DNA of 64,000 nucleotides, taken from positions 372,001-436,000 of the forward strand of contig NZ_AP024630.1 in NCBI RefSeq assembly GCF_019976975.1, in the 5' to 3' direction. Below are positions 46,868 through 55,948 of this stretch, piece by piece. The stretch is from Arthrobacter sp. NtRootA1 (lineage in GTDB: Bacteria; Actinomycetota; Actinomycetes; Actinomycetales; Micrococcaceae). Within the stretch, counting starts at the first letter, position 1. Every line of letters begins with the position of its first letter. Below the pieces are notes generated by a model, which saw nothing but the letters and a program-made list of their open reading frames with translations, was not told where the DNA came from and ran no database searches. The position numbers and the translations under genes are program-made.

Positions 46868-47119
46868 ATGACCACCACGCGTCCGTATGTAGTTGGCCCC
46901 GAAGAAGACCTCATCCTGGGGACTAAATTCCGCAAGAACTCGATCATTTTTGGCGTCGTCGGCCTGTTTATTTTCGGAGTGGTTTTTGGAGCCATGGCAT
47001 TCCTGACCGCTCGCAAGGCCGAAGGCTATGGTGTCAAGGCAACGGCTGGGAAGGTTTTGGGAATCCTGGCCTTCATCAGTGGTGCCATCTTCCTTGCCGT
47101 GTACTTCGGCAACAAGTAA
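46868..47119 (+). CDS. Small two-helix membrane protein of unknown function
   Basis: The 83-residue protein has two clear membrane segments (about residues 25-47 and 61-80) joined by a short basic loop, ARKAEGYGVKA. GGAGAA lies in front of the ATG. It is a single gene ending at a hairpin shared with dipZ. I do not recognise a family. Confidence 0.65.
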   Translation: MTTTRPYVVGPEEDLILGTKFRKNSIIFGVVGLFIFGVVFGAMAFLTARKAEGYGVKATAGKVLGILAFISGAIFLAVYFGNK

Positions 47120-47141
47120 CCACCCGAGGCAAGGATTCCCG

Positions 47142-47190
47142 GTCTTGTTCGCACATCCCCGCGTACAACGTTGGGTGGAGCGAACAAGAC
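47142..47190. terminator. Bidirectional hairpin between convergent genes
   Basis: GTCTTGTTCGC (47142-47152) pairs perfectly with GCGAACAAGAC (47180-47190) across 27 bases. It lies between the small membrane protein and the end of dipZ. Confidence 0.55.
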
Positions 47191-47212
47191 AGGGCCTCCC
47201 AAGGCGCAGGGG

Positions 47213-48985
47213 TTATCCGAACGTGAAGGAGTACGCCTGGATGCCCTGGGGGATCTTGACCTCGAGCTTGCCCTCGCGTATTCCGGGGTCGTCCACGATC
47301 TGATAGAGCGTCGGCGTCCCTGAGACCGCTACGGACGTGGTCTTGCCATCGCGGACAACTTCGATCATGCCTTCACCGCTGACCACGATGTACACCTGCT
47401 TGGCGTGGTAGTTCAGGGCGATCGAAGAGCCAGCGCCGGCAGGGGTTATGGATTGGGTTCCGAGATCCCACGAACCCTGCAAGGAAAAGCTGTCACCGGG
47501 CTGATTCGCCGGCATTGAATATAGGCCAACCCCTGCTTTATAGGGTTCCTCGCCCGCATAGTTGACCTTCTTGGTGGTGCCCAAGTACGACTCCGGAGTG
47601 GTGGCACCTGCTACCGGGCCGTCGTCGGATGCTTCAATGGGTGCCGGCAGCGCCGCTGAAGGGTTGGCCTCTTGCAGGAGTTTGCGGATCAGTTTCTCCG
47701 TGGTCTGGTAACCGCCCTCGCCGAACTTGATGTGCCGAACTGTTCCCTCGGAATCGATCAAGTAGTGGGCCGGCCAGTAGCGGTTCCGGTAGTTGGTCCA
47801 GGTGGAGAGGTTGTTATCGATGGCCACGGGGTAGGTGATCCCGAGGTTCTGCGCGCCAGACATGACATTGCGGGTCTCCTTCTCGAAGGCGTACTCGGGG
47901 GAGTGGACGCCGATGATTTCCAAGCCGGAATCCTTGTACTTGCTGTACCAATCGGTGAGGTGCGGAACGGAGCGCTGGCAGTTGATGCACGAGTAGGCCC
48001 AGAAATCCACCAGGACCACCTTGCCCTTGAGGTCCTTCAAGTTCACGGCCTGGCCGCCAGGGGTGTTGAACCATTCCTGGATGCCCTTGATGTCCGGGGC
48101 GGTGCCGCACGATTCAAGCTCGGTGGCGCCGTTGCTGCATTTGTCCAGTTCGCGGTTTTGGTCATTTACCAGGCCGCCCAGGTCCAGTGCCTTCTTCACG
48201 GCCTCGTTGTCCTGGACCTGTTCCTGAAGTGTGGAGGTGTAGTCGGGCACTAGTTTCTGTAGCAGCTGGGGAAGGTTGAACACCAACCCGATTGCCAGGG
48301 CGATCATCATGATGCCACCGGCAATACGGATCTTGCGCTGGTTCTTGCGGAACGCCTTGACCCGCTCTGCGACGCGGCGCCCAGCCAACGCGAACACCAG
48401 CAGCGGAACGGCCGCGCCCACAGCAAACGTTAACGTGAGGACTATGGTTTCGGGGCCCACCTGTCCGGTGGCACCGGCCACGGCAATGGCGGCAAGCACC
48501 GGTCCTGCACAGGGGACATAGACGACGCCGAGCGCCAGTCCCAGCACCAGCCCACCATTTTCGGTGCCTACCTTTCGCTGCGGGATCCAGGAGAACGGCT
48601 TCTCCAGGATGTGCTGGAAGCGATCGAAAATCAGGCCGCAACCAATGAGCACCAGCACCACCAGCCCGATCCATCGAAGCAGGTCCTGCGGCAGGTTCAC
48701 CAAGGTCAGCAGGAACGAGCCAACCAACGTGAATGTGCTGAAGCTGATCACCAGGCCCAGGATCACCAGGTAGGGGCGCAACCCTGCCCGCCGACGCTGG
48801 CGGGATTGGGCCTTAAGCTCGACGGCGGTCCGCGGCACCTCTGTTGCCGCGGAACTGCTTACAGGGCCTTTCCGCGCACCCTGTACGCCTCCGGAAAGAA
48901 AGATGACGGGCAGGACGGGCAGGATGCAGGGCGAGATGCCTGTAATCAACCCGCCCAGCAGCCCGATTAGTGCTAATTGCAGCAT
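47213..48985 (-). CDS. dipZ: DipZ: CcdA-type thiol transporter fused to thioredoxin domain
   Basis: The 590-residue protein has an N-terminal CcdA/DsbD membrane domain (LLGGLITGISPCILPVLPVI, then YVPCAGPVLAAIAVAG, with the paired Cys). A thioredoxin-like domain follows with the active site SCINCQRS near residue 350, and the C-terminal carbohydrate-binding-like module is typical of DipZ. It passes electrons across the membrane to extracytoplasmic thiols. GGGAG precedes the ATG at 48985. It is divergent from a fasciclin lipoprotein, echoing mpt83-dipZ-mpt70 of mycobacteria. Confidence 0.9.
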   Translation of the reverse strand: MLQLALIGLLGGLITGISPCILPVLPVIFLSGGVQGARKGPVSSSAATEVPRTAVELKAQSRQRRRAGLRPYLVILGLVISFSTFTLVGSFLLTLVNLPQDLLRWIGLVVLVLIGCGLIFDRFQHILEKPFSWIPQRKVGTENGGLVLGLALGVVYVPCAGPVLAAIAVAGATGQVGPETIVLTLTFAVGAAVPLLVFALAGRRVAERVKAFRKNQRKIRIAGGIMMIALAIGLVFNLPQLLQKLVPDYTSTLQEQVQDNEAVKKALDLGGLVNDQNRELDKCSNGATELESCGTAPDIKGIQEWFNTPGGQAVNLKDLKGKVVLVDFWAYSCINCQRSVPHLTDWYSKYKDSGLEIIGVHSPEYAFEKETRNVMSGAQNLGITYPVAIDNNLSTWTNYRNRYWPAHYLIDSEGTVRHIKFGEGGYQTTEKLIRKLLQEANPSAALPAPIEASDDGPVAGATTPESYLGTTKKVNYAGEEPYKAGVGLYSMPANQPGDSFSLQGSWDLGTQSITPAGAGSSIALNYHAKQVYIVVSGEGMIEVVRDGKTTSVAVSGTPTLYQIVDDPGIREGKLEVKIPQGIQAYSFTFG

Positions 48986-49099
48986 TGCGGCTCCCAACGT
49001 TCGCCGGACCGGCCATGAAGGGTGCCGGCTCCGGATATCTGTAGGCAGTTCGGAGCCGAAGCCGCGATGGCTTGGTTTAAAAACTTTTTCAATCCGTAC

Positions 49100-49126
49100 C
49101 CATCCACGCCGCTGCGACCTCCGAAT
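49100..49126 (+). promoter_or_regulatory. SigK-type promoter of the fasciclin gene
   Basis: CCATCC (49100-49105) and CCGAAT (49121-49126) match exactly the -35 and -10 elements that I recall for mycobacterial SigK, which drives mpt70 and mpt83. The spacing here is 15 bases, slightly shorter than the usual figure. The gene start is about 105 bases downstream. Confidence 0.55.
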
Positions 49127-49230
49127 AGCTGGTGAGGCACAAACCGCCGGCGACGCAGATGCAGCGCCGGGGAGCCAGTGCCCACACCCAATGGACCCAA
49201 CGCCCTGGTTCCACGAACAAGGAGAATGAC

Positions 49231-49908
49231 ATGCTGTCCACAAAGCGCCCCGCCCTCGCCTTCGTTGGCCTCACTGCAGCCGCCCTTCTCGGACTCACCG
49301 CTTGTGGTGGTTCAAGCAGTTCCAGCACACCTTCGTCGTCGTCAGCCGCCCCGGAGATGACGTCCGCGGCACCGTCGCCGTCGGCTTCAGCCATGACCAG
49401 CGCCGCCATGGATCCCGCCCGTGATCTTGTTGGCCCGGGCTGTGCCGGTTATGCCGCGCAGGTTCCGGATGGTGCCGGTTCGGTAGTGGGAATGGCCCAG
49501 GACCCGGTTGCCGTCGCCGCTTCGAACAACCCGCTCCTCAAGACTTTGACTGCCGCTGTTTCAGGCAAGCTCAACCCGAAAGTGGACTTGGTCTCCACCC
49601 TCAATGGCAGCGAATTCACAGTCTTTGCACCTGTTGATGATGCTTTCGCGAAGATTGACCCCGCAACCATTGAGACGCTGAAGACGGACGATGCCCTGCT
49701 GAGCAAGATCCTCACTTACCACGTAGTCCCCGGCCAGCTGAGCCCGGACCAGATCGTCGGAACGCACAAGACGGTCCAGGGTGGCGAAGTGACCGTTGGT
49801 GGCAGCAAAGATTCACTCACAGTTGACGGCGCCAACGTGATTTGCGGTGGTGTCCACACGGCCAACGCAACGGTCTACCTCATCGACTCCGTGCTGATGC
49901 CCAAGTAA
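49231..49908 (+). CDS. Fasciclin-domain lipoprotein (MPT70/MPT83-like)
   Basis: The 225-residue protein has a lipoprotein signal ([16 protein letters not shown]), a Ser/Pro/Ala linker and a FAS1 domain. The domain shows [34 protein letters not shown] and [12 protein letters not shown]. Two Cys before the domain ([17 protein letters not shown]) are as in MPT70 and MPT83. AAGGAG precedes the ATG at 49231. Together with dipZ next door, it belongs to the conserved surface-protein and thiol-oxidation neighbourhood. Confidence 0.9.
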   Translation: MLSTKRPALAFVGLTAAALLGLTACGGSSSSSTPSSSSAAPEMTSAAPSPSASAMTSAAMDPARDLVGPGCAGYAAQVPDGAGSVVGMAQDPVAVAASNNPLLKTLTAAVSGKLNPKVDLVSTLNGSEFTVFAPVDDAFAKIDPATIETLKTDDALLSKILTYHVVPGQLSPDQIVGTHKTVQGGEVTVGGSKDSLTVDGANVICGGVHTANATVYLIDSVLMPK

Positions 49909-49943
49909 GGTTGCCAGTCCGCGAACAAAAAAGTCCGCAAACA

Positions 49944-49978
49944 AAAAGCAGGCGCCGGGATCCGGCGCCTGCTTTTTT
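49944..49978 (+). terminator. Terminator after the fasciclin gene
   Basis: AAAAGCAGGCGCCGG pairs with CCGGCGCCTGCTTTT around a very small loop, followed by further T. It is the strongest Rho-independent terminator in the window and, being symmetrical, may also stop the leftward operon that ends at 49994. Confidence 0.9.
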
Positions 49979-49993
49979 GTTGGAAATGAAGGG

Positions 49994-50179
49994 TTATCGC
50001 TGGCCTAGGTCGCTATCAACGTAGGAGCCCTGGACCGTGGCGGTGGTTCCGCAAGTGCAACCACCGTCAACCTGGAGCTTGACCGTTACGGGCTTCGTGG
50101 CATCCAAGGTGAAGCTCACGGTGTCCCCGGAATCGGTGGAGACACGGAGAATGCTTTCTTGTTCATGGGTTTGCGTCAT
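49994..50179 (-). CDS. Small Cys-x-Cys protein, family unknown (copy 2)
   Basis: The 61-residue protein is a full-length paralogue of the one at 34930-35118. It shares LRVSTDSGDTVSFTLDAT, a CTC motif in place of CGC, and the tail GSYVDSDLGQR. It has no signal peptide or membrane segment. It starts 11 bases after the BCCT transporter stop, so it is cotranscribed with it, just as the other copy follows a TauE exporter. The repeated pairing with a transporter at the end of a catabolic operon suggests a common accessory role. No function is known to me. Confidence 0.75.
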   Translation of the reverse strand: MTQTHEQESILRVSTDSGDTVSFTLDATKPVTVKLQVDGGCTCGTTATVQGSYVDSDLGQR

Positions 50180-50190
50180 TGCGGGACACC

Positions 50191-52212
50191 TTACTTGTCG
50201 GTTGGCTGGGGGCGGGGAGACTGAACGGTGGGGACGGTTCCGGTCGGAGTTCCGCCGGGACAGTCGGAATCCGGGCAGTCCTCCGCACACTCGTGCCTGG
50301 TCACCAGGTCGAATTGAACGCCCCGATGTTGTTCCACGCCCGTACGAATCGCGCGTTCAACAACGGATGTCGCCAAGCGCCTACGCAGTGACAGAGGATC
50401 ACGGCGCAGGTCCTTCGTGAGGGCGAAACAGAGCAGCAGCATGACGAGGACGAACGGCAACGCGGCAACGATGGTGACTCTTTGGAGTCCGGCCAAGGCC
50501 TCGGATGGCTCGTCGCCGCCGGCTAGAAGCATAACGGCGGCGACTGCACCGGTGAGGCTTCCCCAGAAGATGACGACTGCACGGCGGGGGTGTTCCGCTC
50601 CATTGGAGCTGAGCGAGCCCATGACAATGGACGCAGCATCGGCGCCGGTGATGAAGAAGATCGCCACCAGGACCATGGCAAGTACGATCACCGCGGCCGT
50701 GAGCCAGCCAGGCATACCAAGGTTCTTGACGAGGTCAAAGAGCGCACCGTCGAAATTGACGGACGGTACACCGTTGGTCATGGTTACCAAGCCTGCCGTG
50801 CCGGCTTTGTCCGCTTCCTGCTGCACGTGGAAGGCGGCTCCGCCGAAGATGCCGAACCAGATCACACTGACCACGCTGGGTACCAGCAACACGCCGGTGA
50901 CGAATTGGCGGATGGTGCGGCCTCGGCTGATGCGTGCGATGAAAAGACCGACGAAGGGCGTCCAGGAGATCCACCAGGCCCAGTAGAAGATGGTCCAGCT
51001 GGTCATCCAGCTGCGCAACGCTTCGTCGCCCACCGCTTCGGTCCGGGACGACATTTCTGCCAGGTCCCTTGCGTAGTCACCGATCGCGGAGGGGATCAGG
51101 TTGAGGATGAACAGGGTGGGCCCGGCAACGAACACGATGAGGGCAAGGACGACTGCCAGGACCATGTTGATGTTGGAAAGCCACTGAATGCCGCGGCTGA
51201 TGCCGGAGACAGCTGATGCGACGAAGCAGAAGGTCAGGACGGCCACGATCACCACGAGTACCGGGGTGCCGATTTCGCCTACCCAGCCGTTGGAGGTCAT
51301 GCCGCTGCCGATCTGCAGGGCACCAAGGCCCAGGGAGGCGGCCGTTCCGAAGAGGGTGGCAAAGATGGCCAGGATGTTGATGAATTTCCCGATCGGACCT
51401 TCAACCATCCTGATCCCGAACAGGGACGTGAACGCGGTGGAGATCAGTTGCCTGCGGCCCAAACGGTAGGTGCCGTAGGCCATTGCAATGCCCACCACTG
51501 CGTACATGGCCCATGGGTGCAGGGTCCAGTGGAAGATCGAGGTGGCCATGGCCGTCTGGATGGCGGCAGGAGTGCGGCCGTCCACGGTGCCCGGCGGCGG
51601 TGAGATGTAGTGGTAGAGCGGTTCAGCCACGCCGTAGAACATGAGCCCGATGCCCATGCCGGCGGCGAACATCATCGCTACCCAGGAGACGGTCCGGAAT
51701 TCAGGCTTCTCGCCGTCCTTGCCCAGCGGGATGTTGCCGAATTTGCCCAGGGCGAGCCAGAGGACGAAGACGACGAACAAGGAGGCAAGAACCATGAAGA
51801 GCCAGCCGGTGTATTCCATGACCCAGTTCAGGGCGCCTTTGGAAGTTTCGGAAAGGCTGTCCCGGCCGACGAAACCCCAGACCACGAAGGCGACGGCGAT
51901 GGCGCCCGTGATACCGAAGGTGACTTTGTCGAGCGTAAGTTTGCGGTTCCGGCGAGCCGAAACGGCTTGCTCGGTCTTGGCGTTGCGGAGTTCTTCCAGG
52001 ATCTGTTCGTATTCTTCAACATCCGGCAGAACTTCCGGCCCTCCGTCCTCATCGTCGAGGACTGCGGGGTTGGTTTCGTCCGGGGAGACGCTGATGACGT
52101 CCCCAGAGTTCTCCAGGCGGTTCGTTTTAGGTGATGAAGGAGTGTCAGCCAGGCTATCGTTGGCGGGCACTTCCTCGGGTGTTAGGGGCTTTAAATCACT
52201 ATTTATAGCCAT
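50191..52212 (-). CDS. BCCT-family betaine/choline transporter
   Basis: The 673-residue protein has an acidic N-terminal cytoplasmic domain of about 115 residues, twelve membrane segments and the BCCT signature (WAWWISWTPFVGLFIARISR with the Trp-rich substrate site). The C-terminal tail contains ECAEDCPDSDCPGG. It imports glycine betaine, choline or related compounds using sodium or protons. AAAGGA precedes the ATG at 52212. It heads the operon with the small Cys protein, and nearby dimethylglycine and C1 genes suggest use of betaine as a nutrient. Confidence 0.9.
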   Translation of the reverse strand: MAINSDLKPLTPEEVPANDSLADTPSSPKTNRLENSGDVISVSPDETNPAVLDDEDGGPEVLPDVEEYEQILEELRNAKTEQAVSARRNRKLTLDKVTFGITGAIAVAFVVWGFVGRDSLSETSKGALNWVMEYTGWLFMVLASLFVVFVLWLALGKFGNIPLGKDGEKPEFRTVSWVAMMFAAGMGIGLMFYGVAEPLYHYISPPPGTVDGRTPAAIQTAMATSIFHWTLHPWAMYAVVGIAMAYGTYRLGRRQLISTAFTSLFGIRMVEGPIGKFINILAIFATLFGTAASLGLGALQIGSGMTSNGWVGEIGTPVLVVIVAVLTFCFVASAVSGISRGIQWLSNINMVLAVVLALIVFVAGPTLFILNLIPSAIGDYARDLAEMSSRTEAVGDEALRSWMTSWTIFYWAWWISWTPFVGLFIARISRGRTIRQFVTGVLLVPSVVSVIWFGIFGGAAFHVQQEADKAGTAGLVTMTNGVPSVNFDGALFDLVKNLGMPGWLTAAVIVLAMVLVAIFFITGADAASIVMGSLSSNGAEHPRRAVVIFWGSLTGAVAAVMLLAGGDEPSEALAGLQRVTIVAALPFVLVMLLLCFALTKDLRRDPLSLRRRLATSVVERAIRTGVEQHRGVQFDLVTRHECAEDCPDSDCPGGTPTGTVPTVQSPRPQPTDK

Positions 52213-52720
52213 GAGCGGGTCCTTTGCTCGGCGAGTCATGGGCTTGGGTTTATACATGGCCCTGGAGGGCAGGGTTGGAGGGAAGGATGGGGGCTTCCTC
52301 CGATTCGAGGATCATGATGTTGCGATTGTTGGAGCAGTATCGAGCCGTAGCGCTTCCCCGGGAGCGAGCTCACTGGTGGGGCAAGCGTTACGCATGTTGC
52401 ACCTCTTTTGTTGGGGAACGGGGTTCGGGTCCATTAGGCAGAATCGCCTTCTGACGTTTCGCAAGGATCAACAGTTCTCGCGCTATGCAACAGAGTGCGC
52501 TCCGTCACACGTCAATGTCAAGGTGTTTCTTTTCCATTTCGGGGACCTTGACACCCACGCCCCTTGTTGCACATCGTGGTTACTGTTGCGTAACAAGCGA
52601 CAGCAGGGTAAAAAATGGCCACGCTGGCGACGGCAGCGAGTTGTACTTAAAGGCGTGGATTACGCCAACGGACCGCGCGGATCGCGCCGCCGGGAAGGAC
52701 TGGATTGGACGGGGCAGCGC
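52213..52720. promoter_or_regulatory. Intergenic region upstream of the BCCT gene
   Basis: This 508-base region has no supportable gene. Long frames on the plus strand here are continuations of the antisense of the BCCT gene. It should hold the BCCT promoter and contains an inverted repeat at 52516-52553 and a small GTTAC/GTAAC repeat near 52580. Confidence 0.45.
52516..52553. promoter_or_regulatory. Inverted repeat in the BCCT upstream region
   Basis: TGTCAAGGT (52516-52524) and ACCTTGACA (52545-52553) are perfect 9-bp arms 20 bases apart. The spacing suits two half-sites of a regulator such as the IclR protein encoded next door. Confidence 0.4.
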
Positions 52721-53527
52721 CTAGCGGCGTCGGTAGCCCATCTTGGCACTGATGGTGAAGCCGGCCTCACGGAGGGCGTCTATGAGCCCTGGATGCTCCT
52801 CCGGGGTGAAGCGGAAGGCAGGGCCCGAGATGCTCACCGCTGCGATGACATTGCCCATGTGGTTATAGATGGGCACAGCTACCGCCGTCAGGCCGATCTC
52901 GAACTCTTCATGGACTACTGCGTAGCCGTTCCGCGCGACGTCGAGCAATTGCTTCTCCAGCTCCGCGCGGTTGGTGATGGTGCGGGGCGTGCGGGCAGGC
53001 AGCCCGACTGTCTTCAGGACCTGGCTCCGCTCATCGGCCGTCAGTGCGGCCAAGAGCACTTTGCCGCTGGACGTGGCATGCAGCGGCGTCAGGCTCCCCA
53101 CCCAGTCGTAGGTGGCAAGCGTTGAGGGGCCCATGGCCTGATCAACGTTGACTGCGTAGTTGGATCGGAGCACGGCAAGGTTGACCGTTTCCTTGTACTC
53201 ACCCGCGAGTGCTTCCAGTACTTCCCTGGCCTCGTGCACGACGCTCAGCCTGCCGGGGATGGAGGTTGCCAGCCGAAGGATTCCGAAGCCCAGCTGGTAC
53301 TTGCCCCGCTCACTGTTCTGCCGGACAAGCTCGCGGTTAACCAGCGAACCCACAAGCCGGGACACTGTGGATTTATGGACGCCCATCTCGTCAGCGATTT
53401 CACTGACGCCGGCGTCCCCTTCGCGTGCAAGGATTTCCAGGATTTGCAGCGCGCGGTCCACTGATTGGACGCCGCCGCCTTGGGCGTCTGCGTCCTTCTC
53501 GATGTCCGGATTGTTGCGTGGGGCCAT
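52721..53527 (-). CDS. IclR-family regulator of the betaine/C1 region
   Basis: The 268-residue protein has the IclR winged HTH (VDRALQILEILAREGDAGVSEIADEMGVHKSTVSRLVGSL) and an effector domain with PLHATSSGKVLLAAL and EEFEIGLTAVAVPIYNHMGNVIAAVSISGP. ACGAGG precedes the ATG at 53527. It reads in the same direction as the BCCT gene but 508 bases before it. It is a candidate regulator of betaine uptake and C1 genes on either side. Confidence 0.87.
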   Translation of the reverse strand: MAPRNNPDIEKDADAQGGGVQSVDRALQILEILAREGDAGVSEIADEMGVHKSTVSRLVGSLVNRELVRQNSERGKYQLGFGILRLATSIPGRLSVVHEAREVLEALAGEYKETVNLAVLRSNYAVNVDQAMGPSTLATYDWVGSLTPLHATSSGKVLLAALTADERSQVLKTVGLPARTPRTITNRAELEKQLLDVARNGYAVVHEEFEIGLTAVAVPIYNHMGNVIAAVSISGPAFRFTPEEHPGLIDALREAGFTISAKMGYRRR

Positions 53528-53713
53528 GATGCCTCGTGTCGTTGTCCCAAGCAGGCGGTCGGGACTGTAAAGCCCAGCCTGCTCCTCGTCTTTCCTCATC
53601 CTAGTCCGACACGGACACCGGCCCTGAAACGCGGGGGGAGTTTGGGCACAGCAAATGCTCCCTATCGGGCATCAACAGGGCTTTAGCTGCACGCAAACCG
53701 GCAGAAATGGCGG

Positions 53714-54595
53714 TTAGAGCCCGGCGAAGACCTCCTCACGTGCTGCTTTGCGGGGGCGGACCAATCTGTCGCGGCCGGCGTAGACGTTGAGGCTGTGGCC
53801 GCGGCTGAAGCCAACCAGGGTCACGCCGGTCTCAGTGGCGAGGTCCGCGGCAAGGCTGGAGGGCGCGCTCACGGCGGACAGGACGGGGATGCCGGCGAGG
53901 GCGGCCTTTTGGACCAGCTCGAACGACGCCCGTCCCGAGACCTGCAGGACCAGGCCTTTCAGGGGCAGCAGATCCTGGCGCAATGCCCAACCCACCACCT
54001 TGTCCACGGCGTTGTGGCGGCCCACATCCTCCCGCAAACAGAGGAGTTCGGGGGTGGTTCCGTCCACCCTGAAGAGACCGGCGGCGTGGACGCCACCGGT
54101 CCTGTCGAACACCGCCTGGGCTTCCCGGAGGCGTTCGGGCAGTTCGGCCAGGATGTCAACGGGAACCCGCAGTCCGTCCTGGGAAGGATCAAAGTGGAGG
54201 GTCTTGCGGACGGCCTCGATGGAGTCCGTTCCACAGATGCCGCACGAGCTGGAGGTGTAGACGTGGCGCATGGTGTCCGGCATTTGTACGTCGGAGCGAA
54301 GCTGCGCCTCCACCACATTGAACGTCTGCGTCCCGTCCTTCTCGCCGGAACAAAAACGCAGGGAGACCAGCTCGGATTGGCTGCGGATGATGCCCTCGGA
54401 CACCAGGAACCCGGCTACCAGGTCAAAGTCGTCTCCCGGAGTCCTCATGGTTACCGCGAAGGAGCGTCCGCCGATCCGGATTTCCAGGGGCTCCTCGGCA
54501 GCCAGGACGTCTTCCTTGAAGCGCACCGGATATTCGGTACCTGTCCCGTCGAGATGGAAGCGGTGGATCTTCCGGCGCTGTGTCATCCGTGCCAT
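53714..54595 (-). CDS. fdhD: FdhD sulfurtransferase for formate dehydrogenase
   Basis: The 293-residue protein has the FdhD hallmarks. The CGICG motif (SSSCGICGTDSIEAV) carries the sulfur-transferring Cys, and EDVGRHNAVDKVVG and QVSGRASFELVQKA follow. FdhD moves sulfur from IscS to the molybdenum cofactor of formate dehydrogenases. AGGAAGG precedes the ATG at 54595, which lies within the end of the moeA-like gene (13-base overlap), so the two are coupled. It serves the FdhF/YdeP enzyme encoded further upstream. Confidence 0.93.
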   Translation of the reverse strand: MARMTQRRKIHRFHLDGTGTEYPVRFKEDVLAAEEPLEIRIGGRSFAVTMRTPGDDFDLVAGFLVSEGIIRSQSELVSLRFCSGEKDGTQTFNVVEAQLRSDVQMPDTMRHVYTSSSCGICGTDSIEAVRKTLHFDPSQDGLRVPVDILAELPERLREAQAVFDRTGGVHAAGLFRVDGTTPELLCLREDVGRHNAVDKVVGWALRQDLLPLKGLVLQVSGRASFELVQKAALAGIPVLSAVSAPSSLAADLATETGVTLVGFSRGHSLNVYAGRDRLVRPRKAAREEVFAGL

Positions 54596-55917
54596 GGTGC
54601 GTACCTTCCTGCCGGGTTGGGGAAATCGATGGTTGCTTGCGCCTGCGACCAGGCGCTTGTCCAGGTTCTTGACCAGGCGCTTGTCCAGGGCAGCGGCATG
54701 ACCGGGACGGGTTTGCCTGCTTCCACTCCGCCAGGGGGAACGGCCATGAAGCCGTCGGCCCAAGCCAGGCCACGCATCATGCCGGGGCCTGTATGCGAAG
54801 CAGGAAAAGCGAGGCCGTGGACAAAGGTGCAGGGAATGAGTTGTGTCCGGCCCGGGCTCGGATCTACGTCCGCCCCGGACGTGAGGTGGCCAGCTGTCCG
54901 GAAAGGCTGATTTTGGAGGGCAGCCAGCAGTGGTTCGCCGATTGTCATGAGGGCCATCATGGCGGCCAGGGGGTTGCCTGGAAGGCCGATAATGAAGCGG
55001 CCGTCCGGAAGTCCAGCCAATACGGCAGGATGACCGGGGCGCATAGCGACGCCGTCGAGCAGCAGGTGCCCACCGAGCGCGGCCACTGCAGCGCGGAAGT
55101 GGTCAGTTCCGGATTTGCCGGTGCCGCCGGTGGTAATCGTGACATCGGGGCGTTCGGCTCCGGGCGGGCCGCCAAGTGCGGACAGCCACTCTTCATACGA
55201 GTCGCCGATCCGTTGCTGGCTGCCTGGAATCCCGCCAAGCTGGGAGATCACTGCGCCGAGTTGCGGGCCGAAGGTGTCACGCACCTGCCCCGCTGCCGGC
55301 TGACCCGAGGTCACCACCTCGGAACCTGTAAGTACGACGGCGACCCGAGGCTTGCGTTGTACCTGCAGTTCGTCGTGGCCTGCTACGGCAGCGAGGGCAA
55401 TGTGGGCAGGATTGAGGAGTGTGCCGGCGGGTACGAGGACGTCGCCGGCCCGGGCTTCTTCACCGGCTGGCCGTATATGCCGGCCGGGTAGCGTCTCGCC
55501 GGGTTTCGCGTCGGGTTTCAGTGAGAGCTGCAGCCCATATCCGGCGTCGAGGACCTGTCCGCTCTCTTTGCGAAGTACCGCTCCGGCACCTTCTGGAACC
55601 AGGCCACCGGTGGCAATGACGCTGGCTTGCCCCGGTGATAGCGGCAGCCCCGGCGTCGTGATCTCCCACGGCCCCCCGCCATGAATGGCCCAGCCATCCA
55701 TGGCAGAGGACGCGTAGTGCGGAAGGTCCTGATACGCCGTCACATCAGTGGTGAGCACGTATCCGATCGCGTCCGCCAGTGGCACTGACGCTGAGGCGAG
55801 CGGAATAGCGCAATCGAAGGCCAGTTGCCGGGCTTCAGACCACGTTGGGGCAGGCATCCGCTCGCACGGCACATGGGATGTTGGCGAAGTGCCGCAGACG
55901 ATTTCCTGCGCGAGCAT
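54583..55917 (-). CDS. moeA: Molybdopterin molybdotransferase (MoeA-like)
   Basis: The 444-residue protein has the MoeA pattern: ASSAMDGWAIHG, the binding motif TTGGTGKSGTDHFRAAV, and GLPGNPLAAMMAL. It inserts molybdenum into molybdopterin. The C-terminal region is unusual, with a 24-bp DNA duplication (54647-54670 and 54671-54689) giving WTSAWSRT followed by WTSAWSQA. The gene runs into fdhD. A linked FdhF-type molybdoenzyme explains the local need for cofactor genes. Confidence 0.88.
   Translation of the reverse strand: MLAQEIVCGTSPTSHVPCERMPAPTWSEARQLAFDCAIPLASASVPLADAIGYVLTTDVTAYQDLPHYASSAMDGWAIHGGGPWEITTPGLPLSPGQASVIATGGLVPEGAGAVLRKESGQVLDAGYGLQLSLKPDAKPGETLPGRHIRPAGEEARAGDVLVPAGTLLNPAHIALAAVAGHDELQVQRKPRVAVVLTGSEVVTSGQPAAGQVRDTFGPQLGAVISQLGGIPGSQQRIGDSYEEWLSALGGPPGAERPDVTITTGGTGKSGTDHFRAAVAALGGHLLLDGVAMRPGHPAVLAGLPDGRFIIGLPGNPLAAMMALMTIGEPLLAALQNQPFRTAGHLTSGADVDPSPGRTQLIPCTFVHGLAFPASHTGPGMMRGLAWADGFMAVPPGGVEAGKPVPVMPLPWTSAWSRTWTSAWSQAQATIDFPNPAGRYAPWHG
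54647..54689. repeat. Tandem 24-bp duplication within moeA
   Basis: The unit beginning GACCAGGCGCTTGTCCAGG occurs twice in direct succession (54647-54670 complete, 54671-54689 as far as it matches). It keeps the reading frame and doubles eight residues near the C-terminus. Confidence 0.85.
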
Positions 55918-55948
55918 GGATGCCCCCCCTTCCTGGTGTTTTTGCCTG

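Noticed and set aside
49048..49070. Second SigK-type promoter reading towards dipZ
   Set aside because: Only near-matches (CCGAAC and CCATCG on the minus strand) with an 11-base gap were found, which is too short.
51641..53125. 494-codon plus-strand frame
   Set aside because: It is antisense to the BCCT and IclR genes, is rich in Ser/Arg/Pro, and has no domain. Both genes on the other strand are clear.
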